Shown here: positions 52,365-63,862 of the stretch, one piece after another
How positions within the stretch are numbered: the first letter of the stretch is position 1
Layout: every line of letters begins with the position of its first letter
DNA from: Sepiola atlantica
Taxonomy: Eukaryota; Mollusca; Cephalopoda; Sepiida; Sepiolidae
Direction of reading: 5' to 3'
Assembly: GCA_963556195.1 (NCBI GenBank)
Contig: OY744525.1
Coordinates: 21,850,186-21,914,185 of the forward strand
Length of the DNA: 64,000 nt
The notes under the pieces: model-generated
What the model was told of the DNA's origin: nothing
Databases searched by the model: none
What the model saw: only the letters and a program-made list of their open reading frames with translations
Position numbers and translations under genes: made by a program

Positions 52365-54384
52365 TAAATATAAATAATTTTTTTTTAAATTGCATTTATA
52401 CATTATTTTTAATTATTCTTTCTGTTACATATTTTTATGAACAAGGTTTACTACAACTTATCGGTGTTATTGTTTAATTTACTTTTTAATTTCCAATTTA
52501 AATGGATTTCATCTCTACACACTAGAAACTCATTTTTATTTATATTCGCATGAAATTTTATGTTTTATGAATAAAGTAATAAGTTGCCATAAGTTTCTAT
52601 ACAAAATGTTAACTTAGAATTAACGGTTGCAATATGAGTTTGAAAACGTGGACGCATTCTTATCTTCTTCAAACAGACCAAAATTGTAAAAAAATATTTT
52701 GATATTTATTTACTTCAGCTCTAACCCTAACCAAAGAAGAATTCACATTGTATTTTTAATAGTTTGTACAATGACAAAAATTTTAACACTGTCTTGTAAA
52801 CACTGGTTGTTATGTGTGTATAATTTCGATAGCGTACAAATCGTAGATTTTCTTTTTTATTTCTTTGATAAAATTTACTGTTTAATTGATGGTAATCTAA
52901 AGATTAATTTCTTTTTTGTAGTCGATAACAACACTCTTAAAGGCTGAGTTCTATGATCCGAAATTCTTTTTCTGTCTATAATCTTTTCCGTTCTGTAAGA
53001 GATCATATTTTTAAAGTGTTTTTATTAAATTAACTAATTTTATTTTTATATATTCTGTAAATTGTACTAAATTCGTGTAATTTAAAATATTAATAAAATT
53101 AGTTGTGTATAAAACTGAGAAAATCAAGCAATTATTTGATTGCAATGGCATTCTTAATACTTATTCATTATCTGTGATTGTCTTAACCCACACATAGCAT
53201 GAAATGATAAGATTTTATTTAAATCTATTTTTAATTACATTTCAAAGTTCTTAATGGAAGAGAAATAATCCTTATCAGCCCTTTGTGAGACTTACATCCG
53301 AGTAAAATCATTTTTTTTTCATAAATATATGTTTGAGACTTTCGCTGATAAAACATCCTTATTAAAGAGTAATTTCCTTTCTTTCTCTTCATCTCTACAC
53401 ACTAGAAACTCATTTTTATTTATATTCGCATGAAATTTTAGTTATCATAAGTTTCTATCAAAATATTAACGTATCATCTTGCCGTTGTTAGAAAATCGCA
53501 AGAAAATCTCCTCGTGGCCCCGAAAGAGTATTTAGCGTCTGGTTTTGTTGACGGACTCATAGAAAGTGAAAATTAGATGTATATGAGCGCTCTTACGCAG
53601 ATTTGAATAGAAGAGTCACACGTCATTAGGAAAAAATTTTTTGAATTATATTATAGAATTTTTAAGAAAAAAGAAATAATAAAAAATAACGTTTCTAATT
53701 TTTTTTTTTCAAAATTTGATAATACAATTAAAAAAACGTTTAAAGCAGAAAGCTTAAGCCGAAATTCCCGTCTTAAGTTGTCTCGTTTAAAGGAGAAAGC
53801 TTTATTTCAGTAGCTCATTGTTTTTCTAATGGTTAAACTATATTTTTCGCTCCTGCATTATTTCAGAAAAAAAATTCTTCTAAAATGTCTGCTTTTGACG
53901 ATAAGTCAAATAACTTGTTTGATGATAATATTATTCTTAGTGGAAATGACAACATTATGTAAACGAACAATGCGTTTCCAATCATAACAATTTGTCCAAA
54001 AGTAAAGGTTTTATAAGCATTTAAATGAAAAAAGCGTTCTTAATCATATTTAAAAAAAACATTTTTAATGGCTGAAACTCAGGACTTATAACATTTTCAA
54101 CAAGTTGTTAAGAATGAATGAATTACTTTTATAAAAAGTAATTTTTATGAGAATTTTTAGTACATTTTGGTCAATTTGATCGGTGGAACTCACACAAAAG
54201 ATTTTTATTGTCTCAGATATATTTTCATTTCTATAGACATAAATCCCTAAAAATATCCCACATTAAAAGGAAGTTATGAAAAAGAAAAGATAAAACATAG
54301 AAAGGTTCTTCTTCAACTAGCAATCGCCGCTAACAAATGTAAATATGAATGTAATTTTATGTTATGCAGATTTTTAGTTGTTCT
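52365..54384. other. 2 kb of AT-rich DNA, no gene
   Basis: No credible frame. It contains a short CTAACCCTAACC word (about 52722) and a direct repeat: TCTCTACACACTAGAAACTC.. at 52512-52612 recurs at 53391-53470. Confidence 0.45.
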
Positions 54385-54752
54385 GACAATTATTATTAAT
54401 GAAAACAATCATTATGAGTGAAAACAATTATTATTAGTGAAAACAATTATTATTAGTGAAAACAATTATTATGAGTGAAAACAATTATTATTAATGAAAA
54501 CAATTATTATGAGTGAAAACAATTATTATTAGTGAAAACAATTATTATGAGTGAAAACAATTATTATTAGTGAAAACAATTATTATTAGTGAAAACAATT
54601 ATTATTAATGAAAACAATTATTATGAGTGAAAACAATTATTATTAGTGAAAACAATTATTATGAGTGAAAACAATTATTATTAGTGAAAACAATTATTAT
54701 GAGTGAAAACAATTTTTATTAGTGAAAACAATTATTATTAGTGAAAACAAAT
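54385..54752. repeat. Minisatellite, 20-bp unit
   Basis: About 18 copies of ACAATTATTATTAGTGAAAA, alternating with a variant carrying ATGAGTG instead of TTAGTG. The variants are intermixed, consistent with unequal exchange of multi-unit blocks. Confidence 0.92.
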
Positions 54753-54916
54753 AAGTATTTTGCTTTTTATTTTATATTTTTCTTACCTTTTGGAACGAAT
54801 TGTTTCGCAGCCATGTTGACGATTATTCGACAAGAGAAGATAACTCGTGATTAATCATTATTTGGTGCTTCTTTCGTTTCTACAATGACATGTTAGGCAT
54901 CTTTTATAAAAAATAG

Positions 54917-55276
54917 CTAAAGAAATGGATAAACTTTGTTATGTACTTATGTGGTAGCTGAAAAGAAGACTGTACACCAAAAATTATGCAAATTCATCCA
55001 ATATTTATTAAATTAAAAATAAAAACCGCTTTTATCTATCGTCACCATTTTTGTTAAACTTCGAGTTTATCCGAGAAAATAAAATTGATTTATCTCCCTT
55101 GCCTAATCAGTAAGCTGAACTGGGTAAAAAATGTCTAACGATACATAAAATCGTGTTTTTTTTTCTTTTTCTTATAATTTAATAAATACTGGATAAATTT
55201 GCGTAATTTTTTTCCATACAATCTTATTTTCAGCTAACACGTAAGTACATAACAAAGTTTATACATTTCTTTCAAT
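54917..55276. repeat. Foldback containing the TTATCTCCCTTG motif
   Basis: AGAAATGGATAAACTTTG..TATGTACTTATGTGGTAGCTGA is mirrored by TCAGCTAACACGTAAGTACA..CAAAGTTTATACATTTCT. The motif is at 55090-55103 near the centre. Confidence 0.8.
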
Positions 55277-56087
55277 ATTTTCATGTCATTGGGAAATGAA
55301 AGAAGAACCCATTATTTTGACAAATACTCTGGAATCTGTTTGACAATGTCGAAGATGAAAACATTGGCACCGACATTAACCCCTAGCTTGGAGTAGTGAT
55401 TGAAAATGCTGGGAGCAGGGATAAGAATCTAAATTCGGTTCGGCCTCATAAGGCAGAGGTGGCGGTTAAGACTCTAAAGTCGTCTTTGTCTCGTTATTAA
55501 TTGTACAGTAGTCGAAATAGCAACCGTACGAACGTGTTTCAGAAAAGTAAACAAATTTTAAAATCTTAAAAATGCAAACTACTTTTTTGGTTTCTCTCTC
55601 TCTCTTTTCAAATTTAGAATCGTAATTGTCAGTTTATTTACATTTCCTTAGCAATGGTTACCGGTTCACGAATCACTAACAAAATGCCATCAAGTTGAAG
55701 AATCTTTTTTTAAGCTAAGTACAAATAAAACTAAAGCAACAAAAAAACAAAACAAAGACAAACATTTTTTTTTTAAGATAACAATTTTTTTTAAATGTTT
55801 TTATCTGTTTTAAATTTATATTATTCTTTTTTTTTTTACATTTGATCGACCAGCATGCAAATATCTGTACAATTGTCTCTCTTCATTTTTTTCTTTCTCT
55901 TTTAAAAATCTTTCAGACAAAAAAAAATCAGTTTTTACATTAATGAAAAATGAAAATGGCGTCCACAAAACATGATTGGAAATTTATTAACATAAATATG
56001 AATGAATGCATGTCTTTCTTTCTATTTTTTTTTTTTTTTTGATATGTCAATAAAACTTCCATGATGATGACAAATCCATAAGGAGAT

Positions 56088-56090
<3 letters not shown>
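55277..56090. other. No gene seen
   Basis: AT-rich with long T runs. Nothing recognised. Confidence 0.4.

Positions 56091-56161
<71 letters not shown>
56091..56161. repeat. (TA)n microsatellite
   Basis: TA array at the left edge of a foldback. Confidence 0.9.
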
Positions 56162-56163
<2 letters not shown>

Positions 56164-56738
56164 GTGCTTGTGAACTGTAGGGTCGAAAAAATGTTTTTCT
56201 TATCTTTAATTTTTAAGGGTCAAATAAGGGGGAGAAAACTCAAAGTTTTCAACCACGGTTTATCTTAGAATGGATTTTACTATTGTAATTAATGTAAAAT
56301 AAAGTTAAAACAGTGCATACGTAAAAGGATAATTTAGGAATAAAACAACCATAACGCTTTATGGTATTCGGCACCAATGAAAAATAAAATGATTTATTAA
56401 AATAAATTATCACAAAAGAAGGGAAAAAATACGTAAATGGAAGAGGGGAAAAAAAACATGAAACAAGGGAAATAAAGTTTTTGAAATAAAAGACAGTTTT
56501 ACACTGCGTAAAATTCAGCAATTTGTTCGAAAATTAATCTGTGCGATTGTAAGAAGTCTATTAATTTGGCATTATCTCTGGTTAAATATAAAATATCTTA
56601 CAAGTCTAGAGTGTTAAAATTTATTTTAAGATAAAGCGTGGTTGTAAACTAAAGTTATCTCCCCTTTATTTGACTCTTCAAAATTAAAGATGAAATTTTT
56701 TTTTCGACGTTACGGTTCACAAGCACCTATATTTGTTA
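56160..56738. repeat. Foldback with ~110-bp arms
   Basis: TGGGTGCTTGTGAACTGTAG..AAGGGTCAAATAAGGGGGAG is mirrored by CTCCCCTTTATTTGACTCTT..GGTTCACAAGCACCTATA. The loop is about 350 bp, and the 90-residue minus frame in it (56249-56521) has no motif. The inner arm holds the GTTATCTCCCCTT word. Confidence 0.8.
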
Positions 56739-57339
56739 CAAAAATGCATTATCAGCACCTTTTTATTCATTTAATTAGCAACGCATCCATGCACACACGC
56801 AGGGAGAACTATACATGCACATATAAAAAATGTCTTGGCTTCTGAGAGCAACAAAGGGACACAACTCTTGTTTTCGTTCTCAATTTTTCCCGTGCATACA
56901 CAGGAATGGAGACCAAGACAACATCGGCATTAGCATTGAAATCGTGTGCACCCCAGTCTGTTCTGTATTAACTTTGAGAGAAAAAATAAGAAAAAGAAAA
57001 CGTTTATTTCTTCCTTGTAATTTTTCGTCACGTTTTTACTTCCAGAAATTTGAAAAAAAAAAAAAATTCTTTTAAATAAAAGAATTGTTTCAATCAGGGA
57101 TCAATTTGTTGTATGGGTGAGAGGTATATGCATATTTATACACATATATATGAAAATGTGTGTGTGTGTATACTTATGAATCTATATGAAGTTCTGTCAT
57201 CATTATATTTAATAAAAGTTAACGTCCTATAATGATTTTTTTTTCACTTAAAATCATGATTTTTATCTTATATTATTATATATTTTTATAGTTTGTTTTA
57301 AAATCAAATCAGTCCGGGCTGGGTCATTTTTATTCCAAA
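56739..57339. other. No gene seen
   Basis: Mixed AT-rich DNA. An 81-residue frame at 56830-57075 ends in a poly-A-derived Lys run and lacks motifs. Confidence 0.35.
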
Positions 57340-57720
57340 ACTTTATTACAGAGTGACCCTGAAAAAATGCTACCCATCGAATCATTAATAAAATTCACAA
57401 TCATTTCTGCAATCCAACCATATTTGGTACAAATAAACTTCAGTCTATGCCTGAGTTGTCCATCAAGCTTCAGTAATTAATACCCAGCAGTCTTTATTTT
57501 ATCACCGTTCACCGTTCAATGATATGCAGGGACACTTTGGTGATCGTCCCATCAGTAGGTGTGATCCTGAATAGACTTCACACTCACTCGACTATACCGC
57601 TCCCCAGAGCTTTTCTGTGTGAGATTATCTCAAAATAATGTCCATCAAAACAAACCCCAAACTATTCCTGAAGTAAATAGGGTGATCACAGCCAAATCAG
57701 GGCAGTGCCAAGACAGGAGT
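57340..57720 (+). pseudogene. Relic Tc1/mariner-type transposase, copy 2
   Basis: Counterpart of 2540-2960: FGDRPISRCDPE followed in another frame by NNVHQNKPQTIPEVNRVITA. The NxPQTIPE segment is clearer here than in copy 1. Frameshifts and a stop replacing the W of the WP..SPDL box show it is dead. Confidence 0.6.
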
Positions 57721-58185
57721 GTGTTCCTATTTACTTGTCTCCTCACGAGGGCAAAGTTAGACACAAAGTCGGTTTTTAATGTGGGGAAAATCCAGCTTCC
57801 CAAATAAGGGCCACTCTGGATTGGAACAACAATGAAAGTTGCCTCAGTTTATAAAAAACTTCCCCTTCATTGACCGAGGACAGAAAAGACTAAGTGCAGC
57901 ATCAGAACAGATACTAAACTTTGCTCTTAGCCAAAAGGCCAAGAGAGACGTGTATACTAAAAAAAAAAATACAACACACAATATGGCACTGGTGATACCA
58001 GATCAGGCTGCCCTGTGGCTCCCTGAGACGAAATTCACCTACATTGACGTTTTTTTTTTTGTTTTTTTTGTTTTTTTTGTTTGTAAAACTTAATTATGTT
58101 CTACAAAACCAAAAACAAAAACAACAGCCCCTCTCCCTTTCTCCCTCCCCTTTTTTATTTTTATTTTTCCTACCCTACTCCCGGT
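57721..58185. other. No named feature
   Basis: Continuation of the transposon-like flank: a run with fairly even composition and an 84-residue frame (57839-58093), which I could not assign, ending in T-rich sequence. Confidence 0.3.
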
Positions 58186-58480
58186 CCTGGATATGACCTT
58201 AAACTACATCCGATGGTGAGATCCGGCTTACGGACTTTGGGGAATGTGGAGCCTCCTCTTAATTACCATTGCTTCCAGGTCCACCCTGACCCGGAGTGGT
58301 AGTACCTGTTAGGGTCCCAACTATGGGTTAAATAGAAACAGATATTAAAAGGGGAAAGAAACAAAAAAGAGAAGAAAACAAGACCAGATTCGGCATTAAA
58401 TAACCCAAAAAGGGTTGATATGCCGTAAAACAAAACTACCAAACTACCAAACAATATGGCAGCCGAGTGTCTCGGGAAAC
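58186..58480. repeat. Dispersed repeat related to 36371-36815
   Basis: On the minus strand TTTGTTTTACGGCATATCAA..GGGTTATTTAATGCCGAATC matches the tandem units at 36.4-36.8 kb. The adjoining 58190-58320 block has even composition and no recognised ORF. Confidence 0.55.
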
Positions 58481-58794
58481 ACCTGAACATGTGCGCTACC
58501 AAAAATGTAAAAATATAAAATATATATATATTTTACACCTCCTAAAGATTTCTGGAGGCAAAAAATAGCCACTACCTAATATAAAATCCCGACATAAGAG
58601 ATAGAACATTAAGAGCACATGTAAATGCCACTGTCACTGCTGGTTTAGGTATTATTAAACTGGGTTAGTATTTAGGAGAGCTAGAGAAACAGGCAGGATT
58701 ATAGGTCATTAGGTCCTTCTATAATTAAACAGTCCGATTTTCATAAATAAATGCTTGAAAGGATTGTTGAAATATTTACAAAATGTTAAATTGA

Positions 58795-59094
58795 AGGACT
58801 TTGTATTAGTTAGTAGCCATCTTGGCTTTCAGTAATTCTATCTTTATCACTAAATTCTCTCTTCTAATAGAGAGTTAGTCGGCAAGGGAGATAATTAGAA
58901 CATTGCATCCCGTTTGCTTTAAATTTAATGAAACAATTTGATTTTTTTTTCCCCAATAAAGTGAATGGGAAATCTAATTTTCTAATTATCTCACTTGCTG
59001 CCTAACTCTCTAAAAAAAGAGATAATTATAGCAGTACGAGCAGAGGTGTGAAAAAGTAAAAATGGTTGCTAACTAATACAAAGTCTTTCGACAT
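58795..59094. repeat. Foldback containing the GGGAGATAA motif
   Basis: GACTTTGTATTAGTTAGTAGCC is mirrored by GGTTGCTAACTAATACAAAGTC. The inner pair GAGAGTTAGTCGGCAAGGGAG.. is mirrored by ..TCACTTGCTGCCTAACTCTC. Confidence 0.8.
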
Positions 59095-59570
59095 AACAAT
59101 TTTCAGTTGTTTGTTTTTTATTCATAAAATAGTTTATCTTATGGTTTAAAAAATAAATTAGTGATTAGTTGGGCGTTTCCACATTGAGCAGTTTATAGTG
59201 AAGCAGAGGTTGTGCAATCTTCAAGCCATACTTCTCCTGGCCTGCCATTGTTTGTCCAATGAAAGGGAGAAATCCAAGATGATTGGAAACAATGCTGAGA
59301 TAAGCAGAGAGAGACTGATGTTATTTCAAAGTTTTGCTTCTCTTAGACTTGCTTCCCTACCAAAGTTTGAGAGTTCAGTTTTTCCTACTATTTAACCCAT
59401 ATCTAAGAGCGGGGGGGGGGGGGGGGGGGGTGAATTCAAACCTTTTGCAAAGGTAATAAAGTAAGTGACTTTTCAATCATTTCTTAAGTAATGGCATCTG
59501 GTATTATTCTCAAATATTCACCCATCTACGTACTAACCTAGTTGAAAGTTGCTTAACTACATATCTCGAA

Positions 59571-59573
<3 letters not shown>
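59095..59573. other. No gene seen; G20 homopolymer
   Basis: A run of 20 G lies at 59411-59430. A 65-residue frame at 59198-59395 has no motif. Confidence 0.45.

Positions 59574-59634
<61 letters not shown>
59574..59634. repeat. (TA)n microsatellite
   Basis: TA array. Confidence 0.9.
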
Positions 59635-59636
<2 letters not shown>

Positions 59637-60240
59637 AATTGAGCTGAAGAGTTCAATCCGAATGGAAAAAACTTAATTTAATATTGAATTATTTAGAGCT
59701 ATAAATATATATTAAACGCCATATTTTCGACTTGAGAACTCAATGTATTTAATCTATAAAAAAAATTAACACATACCAGACAATAATTATTTCGATCATA
59801 ACAAGTCTCTTTCAGGTCTGGGAATAAGAATACAAAAAAAATAATTATAAATAAATAAAAACCAATGTCCTATATAATGCTAAAATTATAATTATAAAAT
59901 AAATCTAAGATGACAATAGTTAACTTGAAAAATGCGACAAACAAAATGGCTAAGTGTTTTTTTCATGCCAAAGTAAGGTTTTGTTTATCTGACCCACTTA
60001 AAGGTGAGGAGCGCCCAAATCCCTTTCAAACAAAGAGAATGATGCTCATTGGCTGAAGGTGGTGATGTGGTAATAAAACCAAGGACTCTGTTGGTTAGAA
60101 GCCAGTGTAAACACTGGCTAGCTATAAAAATAATCCTAAAATGTAAATCTATGCAATTAGCCTGATGATTTCCTTGGGAATGAAACACAAACGTTTCTGT
60201 GTAGTTTATTTGCCATAAGTATATTTATCTAATATATATA
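59635..60240. repeat. AT-rich sequence with dispersed-repeat end
   Basis: The 3' part (60155-60225) matches 44528-44600 (TTGGGAATGAAACACAAACG). The rest has no recognised feature. TTTATT at 60205-60210 is an AATAAA on the minus strand and could serve the protocadherin transcript. Confidence 0.45.
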
Positions 60241-60244
60241 TATA

Positions 60245-60626
60245 CAGGGTGGGCCAAAATAAGGGTCCTATCTTTATATTTGAATAACTTGAATTTGAAT
60301 AACTTCCACAAAATAAAAGTTAAACTCACCAAACTTTATGTGTGTGTAGACTGACCCTTCTGAGATTTTTTGAAATAAACAAAACAAATTTTAGCCGAAA
60401 AACACTTCTTAAAACTTACAAAAACTAAAGTATTGTTTTTTACACTGTTTTGAGTTTTTTAAGCAAAAATAATGTTTTCTAAATGAGGGTACGTTCCTTA
60501 GGGCTAATACGGCTCATGCTTGCTTCGGAAGGGGTCCTTTACTTATTCTAAAAAAAAAAAAAAAAAATCAATAAATAAAAAAGTTATGAATTTTTAAAAA
60601 TAGGACCCTTATTTTTGCCCACCCTG
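60245..60626. mobile_element. MITE copy 3 (382 bp)
   Basis: Same ends, TA target and orientation as the other two copies, with a handful of substitutions. It lies 175 bp downstream of the protocadherin stop codon, possibly inside its 3' UTR. Confidence 0.9.
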
Positions 60627-60801
60627 TATATATATATATATATATATATATATGGTTGTACACACACATATGATTCACCTATGCATATACCTCCAAATAT
60701 AAATATACGAAACACGGATCAAAAAAATTCAGCTTCGTTTTAAGATATCAGTTCAGCACTGGTTGCTGTTTTTGCAATTGTCTTGAGCTTCATCTGTTCC
60801 C

Positions 60802-63294
60802 TTATTCGTGTACGTCTTTCGGCCAACTAGGTGACCAACACGTACCGTCTGTATGCTCGGATCCAAACTGAGAAGTGCCATCACTTACCTGATAAACCAT
60901 ATCTCGCGGCAGGCCAGAAGCTGAACCTTTTCGTCCGTGACCCGACTGATCACCTGAATGCTGTCCTCTTCTCGACTGCGATGAAAGAGAGTTCCCAGGT
61001 TCAGGTGTTTGCATGGCAGGGACACCGGACCAGAGGGTGGCCTGTTGCGACGGGCAGTTATAGTGCCCGTGGTCTGTAAGACATTTGCAGGCCGAACTCA
61101 TCTCAGCTCGGTGCTGAGCGTGTCTCCGGTCGTTGCACCGGATTATGCAGATCGATATAGCTGCCGTAACGGGAACAGAAACCGATACGGCTATCAGCAG
61201 AACAATTGTCATTAAGTACATCGGGATCCCATCTTCGGACTGTTCGTGTTCGTCATTTAACACACGGTATGTTTGGTTACTAACGGTCAGTTTTAAAGAG
61301 AGATCAGTCGTTGCTGACAGAACTGGGGTGCCACTGTCCTTCACAGTAATCTGTATATCATATACGCCGCTATCTTGTTGGCTGGCTTCACGAGTAAATG
61401 ACAACAAACCTGTGTAATGATTTATGGAGAACAGCTGTTTCTCGTTACCTGAAGTTATCTCGTATTTAAGAAATGCATTCTCTCGACTATCCAGATCGGT
61501 TGCTTTCAAAACAGTAATGTTAGTTGTGTGACGTGGGTAGTAGTGCACGTCCATGATGAAGGGGCTTACACTGGGGGACACAAAAGCAGGGGCGTTATCA
61601 TTTTTGTCTTTTACTTCAACGACAATATCTACCGTATTGTTTAACGATGGTATGCCGTTGTCCCTCACGAAAACCTGGAACCTGTGCGCGTCTTGAAATT
61701 CGTGGTCCAAGGACATGATGGTCGATATCAAACCATTTTCTGTGATCAAGAATGGCAGAAAATGCTTGTTATCCGTCAAGAGAGAATAGGTCAGTTCCCC
61801 GCCAGCCCCGAGGTCTGGATCGGTTGCGTTTATGAAGCCGACTGGATATTTAGAATTTTGGTTCTCAAAGACCGAAAACTTGAATATCTCTTCTGAAAAT
61901 TTTGGCCGCACGTCGTTGACATCGGTCACGCGGATGCTGAATGTGCTCTCACTATGCAAGGGCGGAGAGCCCCTGTCCTGACAATTGATGGTGATGTCGT
62001 AATGATCTTCTGTTTCTCTATCAATGGGATCCTTTATGGTCACCTTATACTCTTTGGGGCCCAGGCTTTGTAGCTGGAACTTATCATGGTGGAGATCACA
62101 GCCAACCTCCCCGTTCTGTCCCATATCAGGATCGGTGACCATCACGTAAGCGATAAAATTCCCCACTTCTACATCTTCGGAAATGGCTGCTGTGTTTTCC
62201 GTTGATTCGGAGAAGAAGTTAACATTGATACTGGGTGCATTGTTCTGCTGGTTAATCACGTTTACGATGACGAGGGCAATTGAGCTCAATGGAGGGTCAC
62301 CCTCATCTGCAGCCTTAATGTACAACTTGTATGTTAGCTTTTGGGTGGACGTGAATCTTCGACGTAAAAAGATCTCCCCCGTTATCTCATTAATTTTGAA
62401 CTGGGATCTGGATGAGTCCAATGTCTTGGAACTGAAGCGGTAGGAGATCTTTCCATTTTTGCCGGAATCTAAATCCGTTGCCGATAAGATGGCGACCGGT
62501 GAAACCTCATCGTGCTCGTACATAATTGAAACATTATAAACGTCTTGCGAGAAAACGGGCGCATTGTCATTAACGTCTGTGACAGAAATGTAAACATCTA
62601 AAACACTCTGCTTGGACGGTGAGCCTCCATCCTTGGCAACCACCTGAATTATATACGACTCCCTTACTTCTCTATCTAGCAAGTCCTCGAGCGTTATACT
62701 CAGATCAGATGTGCCGTCTACTGTTTTGGACACTGCCAGAGTAAACGGTTCATTCATGTTTTTTTTTAACTGGTATGTGATTTGCGAATTTAAAATTCCG
62801 ACGTCTTGATCGATAGCATTTGGAATCGAGACCTTCGTTCCTTTGCTATCGTTTTCCTCAAACTGTATATTCACTTTTTGTTCAGGAAATTCCGGTTGGT
62901 GGTCATTGACATCTTTTATGATCACCTTGACTTTTAATATCTGCATAAAAGTTTTCACTCGGCGGACGGCAATTTTAATGATCCGAAAGCATTCCACGTT
63001 GTGTTTGCAAAGGGCCTCTGCATCCAGCGCTTGTGCTGTGAAGAGTTGGCCCGTCTTCTTGGCAACTCGGAACAGCATGGAGCTGGCTTCTTGTCCCTGG
63101 AGCAACTGGCTGAAGTGGATCAGGTTGTGGTCTTTTGGGTCGACTCTGTCCAACAGGTGTGTGTCATCAGCTATATTTCCCACCAAGGTGTCGGGGCGCC
63201 TTCCTTCTTCTACGTTGTATGTGACATCCACACCAAGACAAGCGGCCAGGACACACAGCAGTACGCAAGCACAAACGAGCTTTGATTTGTCCAT
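60802..63294 (-). CDS. Protocadherin, single exon, six cadherin repeats
   Basis: An 830-residue type I membrane protein, predicted to act in calcium-dependent homophilic adhesion and neural cell recognition, as protocadherins do. A signal peptide (about 1-21, VCACVLLCVLAACLG) is followed by six extracellular cadherin repeats (about 22-135, 136-246, 247-352, 353-464, 465-569 and 570-675). Boundaries are set by the calcium-site linkers DVNDHQPEF, DVNDNAPVF, NQQNNAPS, DVNDVRPKF and DKNDNAPAF. The membrane span is near 692-718 (MYLMTIVLLIAVSVSVPVTA), then a 112-residue Ser/Gly/His-rich tail ending WPKDVHE. The linker after repeat 3 lacks the usual acidic residues. The start at 63294 puts the signal peptide directly at the N-terminus. 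There are no introns, as in large cephalopod protocadherin families. No second protocadherin lies in the window. Confidence 0.95.
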   Translation of the reverse strand: MDKSKLVCACVLLCVLAACLGVDVTYNVEEGRRPDTLVGNIADDTHLLDRVDPKDHNLIHFSQLLQGQEASSMLFRVAKKTGQLFTAQALDAEALCKHNVECFRIIKIAVRRVKTFMQILKVKVIIKDVNDHQPEFPEQKVNIQFEENDSKGTKVSIPNAIDQDVGILNSQITYQLKKNMNEPFTLAVSKTVDGTSDLSITLEDLLDREVRESYIIQVVAKDGGSPSKQSVLDVYISVTDVNDNAPVFSQDVYNVSIMYEHDEVSPVAILSATDLDSGKNGKISYRFSSKTLDSSRSQFKINEITGEIFLRRRFTSTQKLTYKLYIKAADEGDPPLSSIALVIVNVINQQNNAPSINVNFFSESTENTAAISEDVEVGNFIAYVMVTDPDMGQNGEVGCDLHHDKFQLQSLGPKEYKVTIKDPIDRETEDHYDITINCQDRGSPPLHSESTFSIRVTDVNDVRPKFSEEIFKFSVFENQNSKYPVGFINATDPDLGAGGELTYSLLTDNKHFLPFLITENGLISTIMSLDHEFQDAHRFQVFVRDNGIPSLNNTVDIVVEVKDKNDNAPAFVSPSVSPFIMDVHYYPRHTTNITVLKATDLDSRENAFLKYEITSGNEKQLFSINHYTGLLSFTREASQQDSGVYDIQITVKDSGTPVLSATTDLSLKLTVSNQTYRVLNDEHEQSEDGIPMYLMTIVLLIAVSVSVPVTAAISICIIRCNDRRHAQHRAEMSSACKCLTDHGHYNCPSQQATLWSGVPAMQTPEPGNSLSSQSRRGQHSGDQSGHGRKGSASGLPRDMVYQVSDGTSQFGSEHTDGTCWSPSWPKDVHE

Positions 63295-63338
63295 TCTGAT
63301 TATTCACTAAAGTTGTCCGTCGAACGTATTCACTCCAA

Positions 63339-63346
63339 TGACGTCA
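63339..63346. promoter_or_regulatory. CRE-like palindrome upstream of the protocadherin
   Basis: TGACGTCA, the full CREB/ATF consensus, centred about 48 bases upstream of the start codon. On the minus strand it is followed by ATTGG (inverted CCAAT). No TATA box is evident. The function is inferred from the motif alone, and it could lie in the 5' UTR. Confidence 0.4.
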
Positions 63347-63407
63347 CATGAAAGCATATCTGAAAATCAAAATGAAAAGAATAATGATTGATGAACATAA
63401 AATAATG

Positions 63408-63411
63408 ACAA

Positions 63412-63447
<36 letters not shown>

Positions 63448-63485
63448 CAATAATAATAATAATAATAATAATGATGATGATGGTA
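63408..63485. repeat. (ACT)n and (AAT)n microsatellites
   Basis: ACT units to about 63446, then AAT and ATG units, about 115-190 bp upstream of the protocadherin start. Confidence 0.9.
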
Positions 63486-63509
63486 CTAATAATGATGGTC
63501 CTTACCAGC

Positions 63510-63690
63510 TAGAAATCAATGGTAAGAGGCTGTTGCGATACCGCAAGCTTATTTGCAGTGGTTATCAAAAAGAGGTGAAAAATACTGGAAATTTGGGGAG
63601 GCTTGTTGTCACTCAGACTCCAGGAAATACCACTGGTTGTTGTCGGTGAGCAATCACTGACGATGATTTGTGTGAGAACTCCTAGTGAGT
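63510..63690 (+). pseudogene. 3' end of the R2-type LINE family
   Basis: GGTTATCAAAAAGAGGTG, TACTGGAAATTTGGGGAGGC, TTGTTGTCACTCAGACTCC and GAGCAATCACTGACGATG match the reverse complement of 19855-19965, the 3' UTR of the RT/endonuclease LINE. Only the terminal ~180 bp is present, followed by its (TAA)n tail. Confidence 0.75.
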
Positions 63691-63692
63691 AC

Positions 63693-63693
63693 A

Positions 63694-63730
<37 letters not shown>

Positions 63731-63862
63731 GTAATAGTAGTAGTAGTAGTAATAATAATAATAGTAATAGTAATAATAGTAGTAGTAGTAATAATAATAA
63801 TAATAGTAATAATAGTAGTAGTAGTAGTAATAATAATAATAATGATAATAATAATAAATAGT
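63693..63862. repeat. (TAA)n/(TAG)n tail array
   Basis: About 170 bases of AAT and AGT/TAG units directly after the LINE 3' end. The homologous tail at 19815-19840 is only a few units long. The Tyr- or Leu-repeat frames on the minus strand are artefacts. Confidence 0.9.

Noticed and set aside
60831..63310. Several plus-strand frames of 68-155 residues
   Set aside because: All are antisense shadows of the protocadherin exon.
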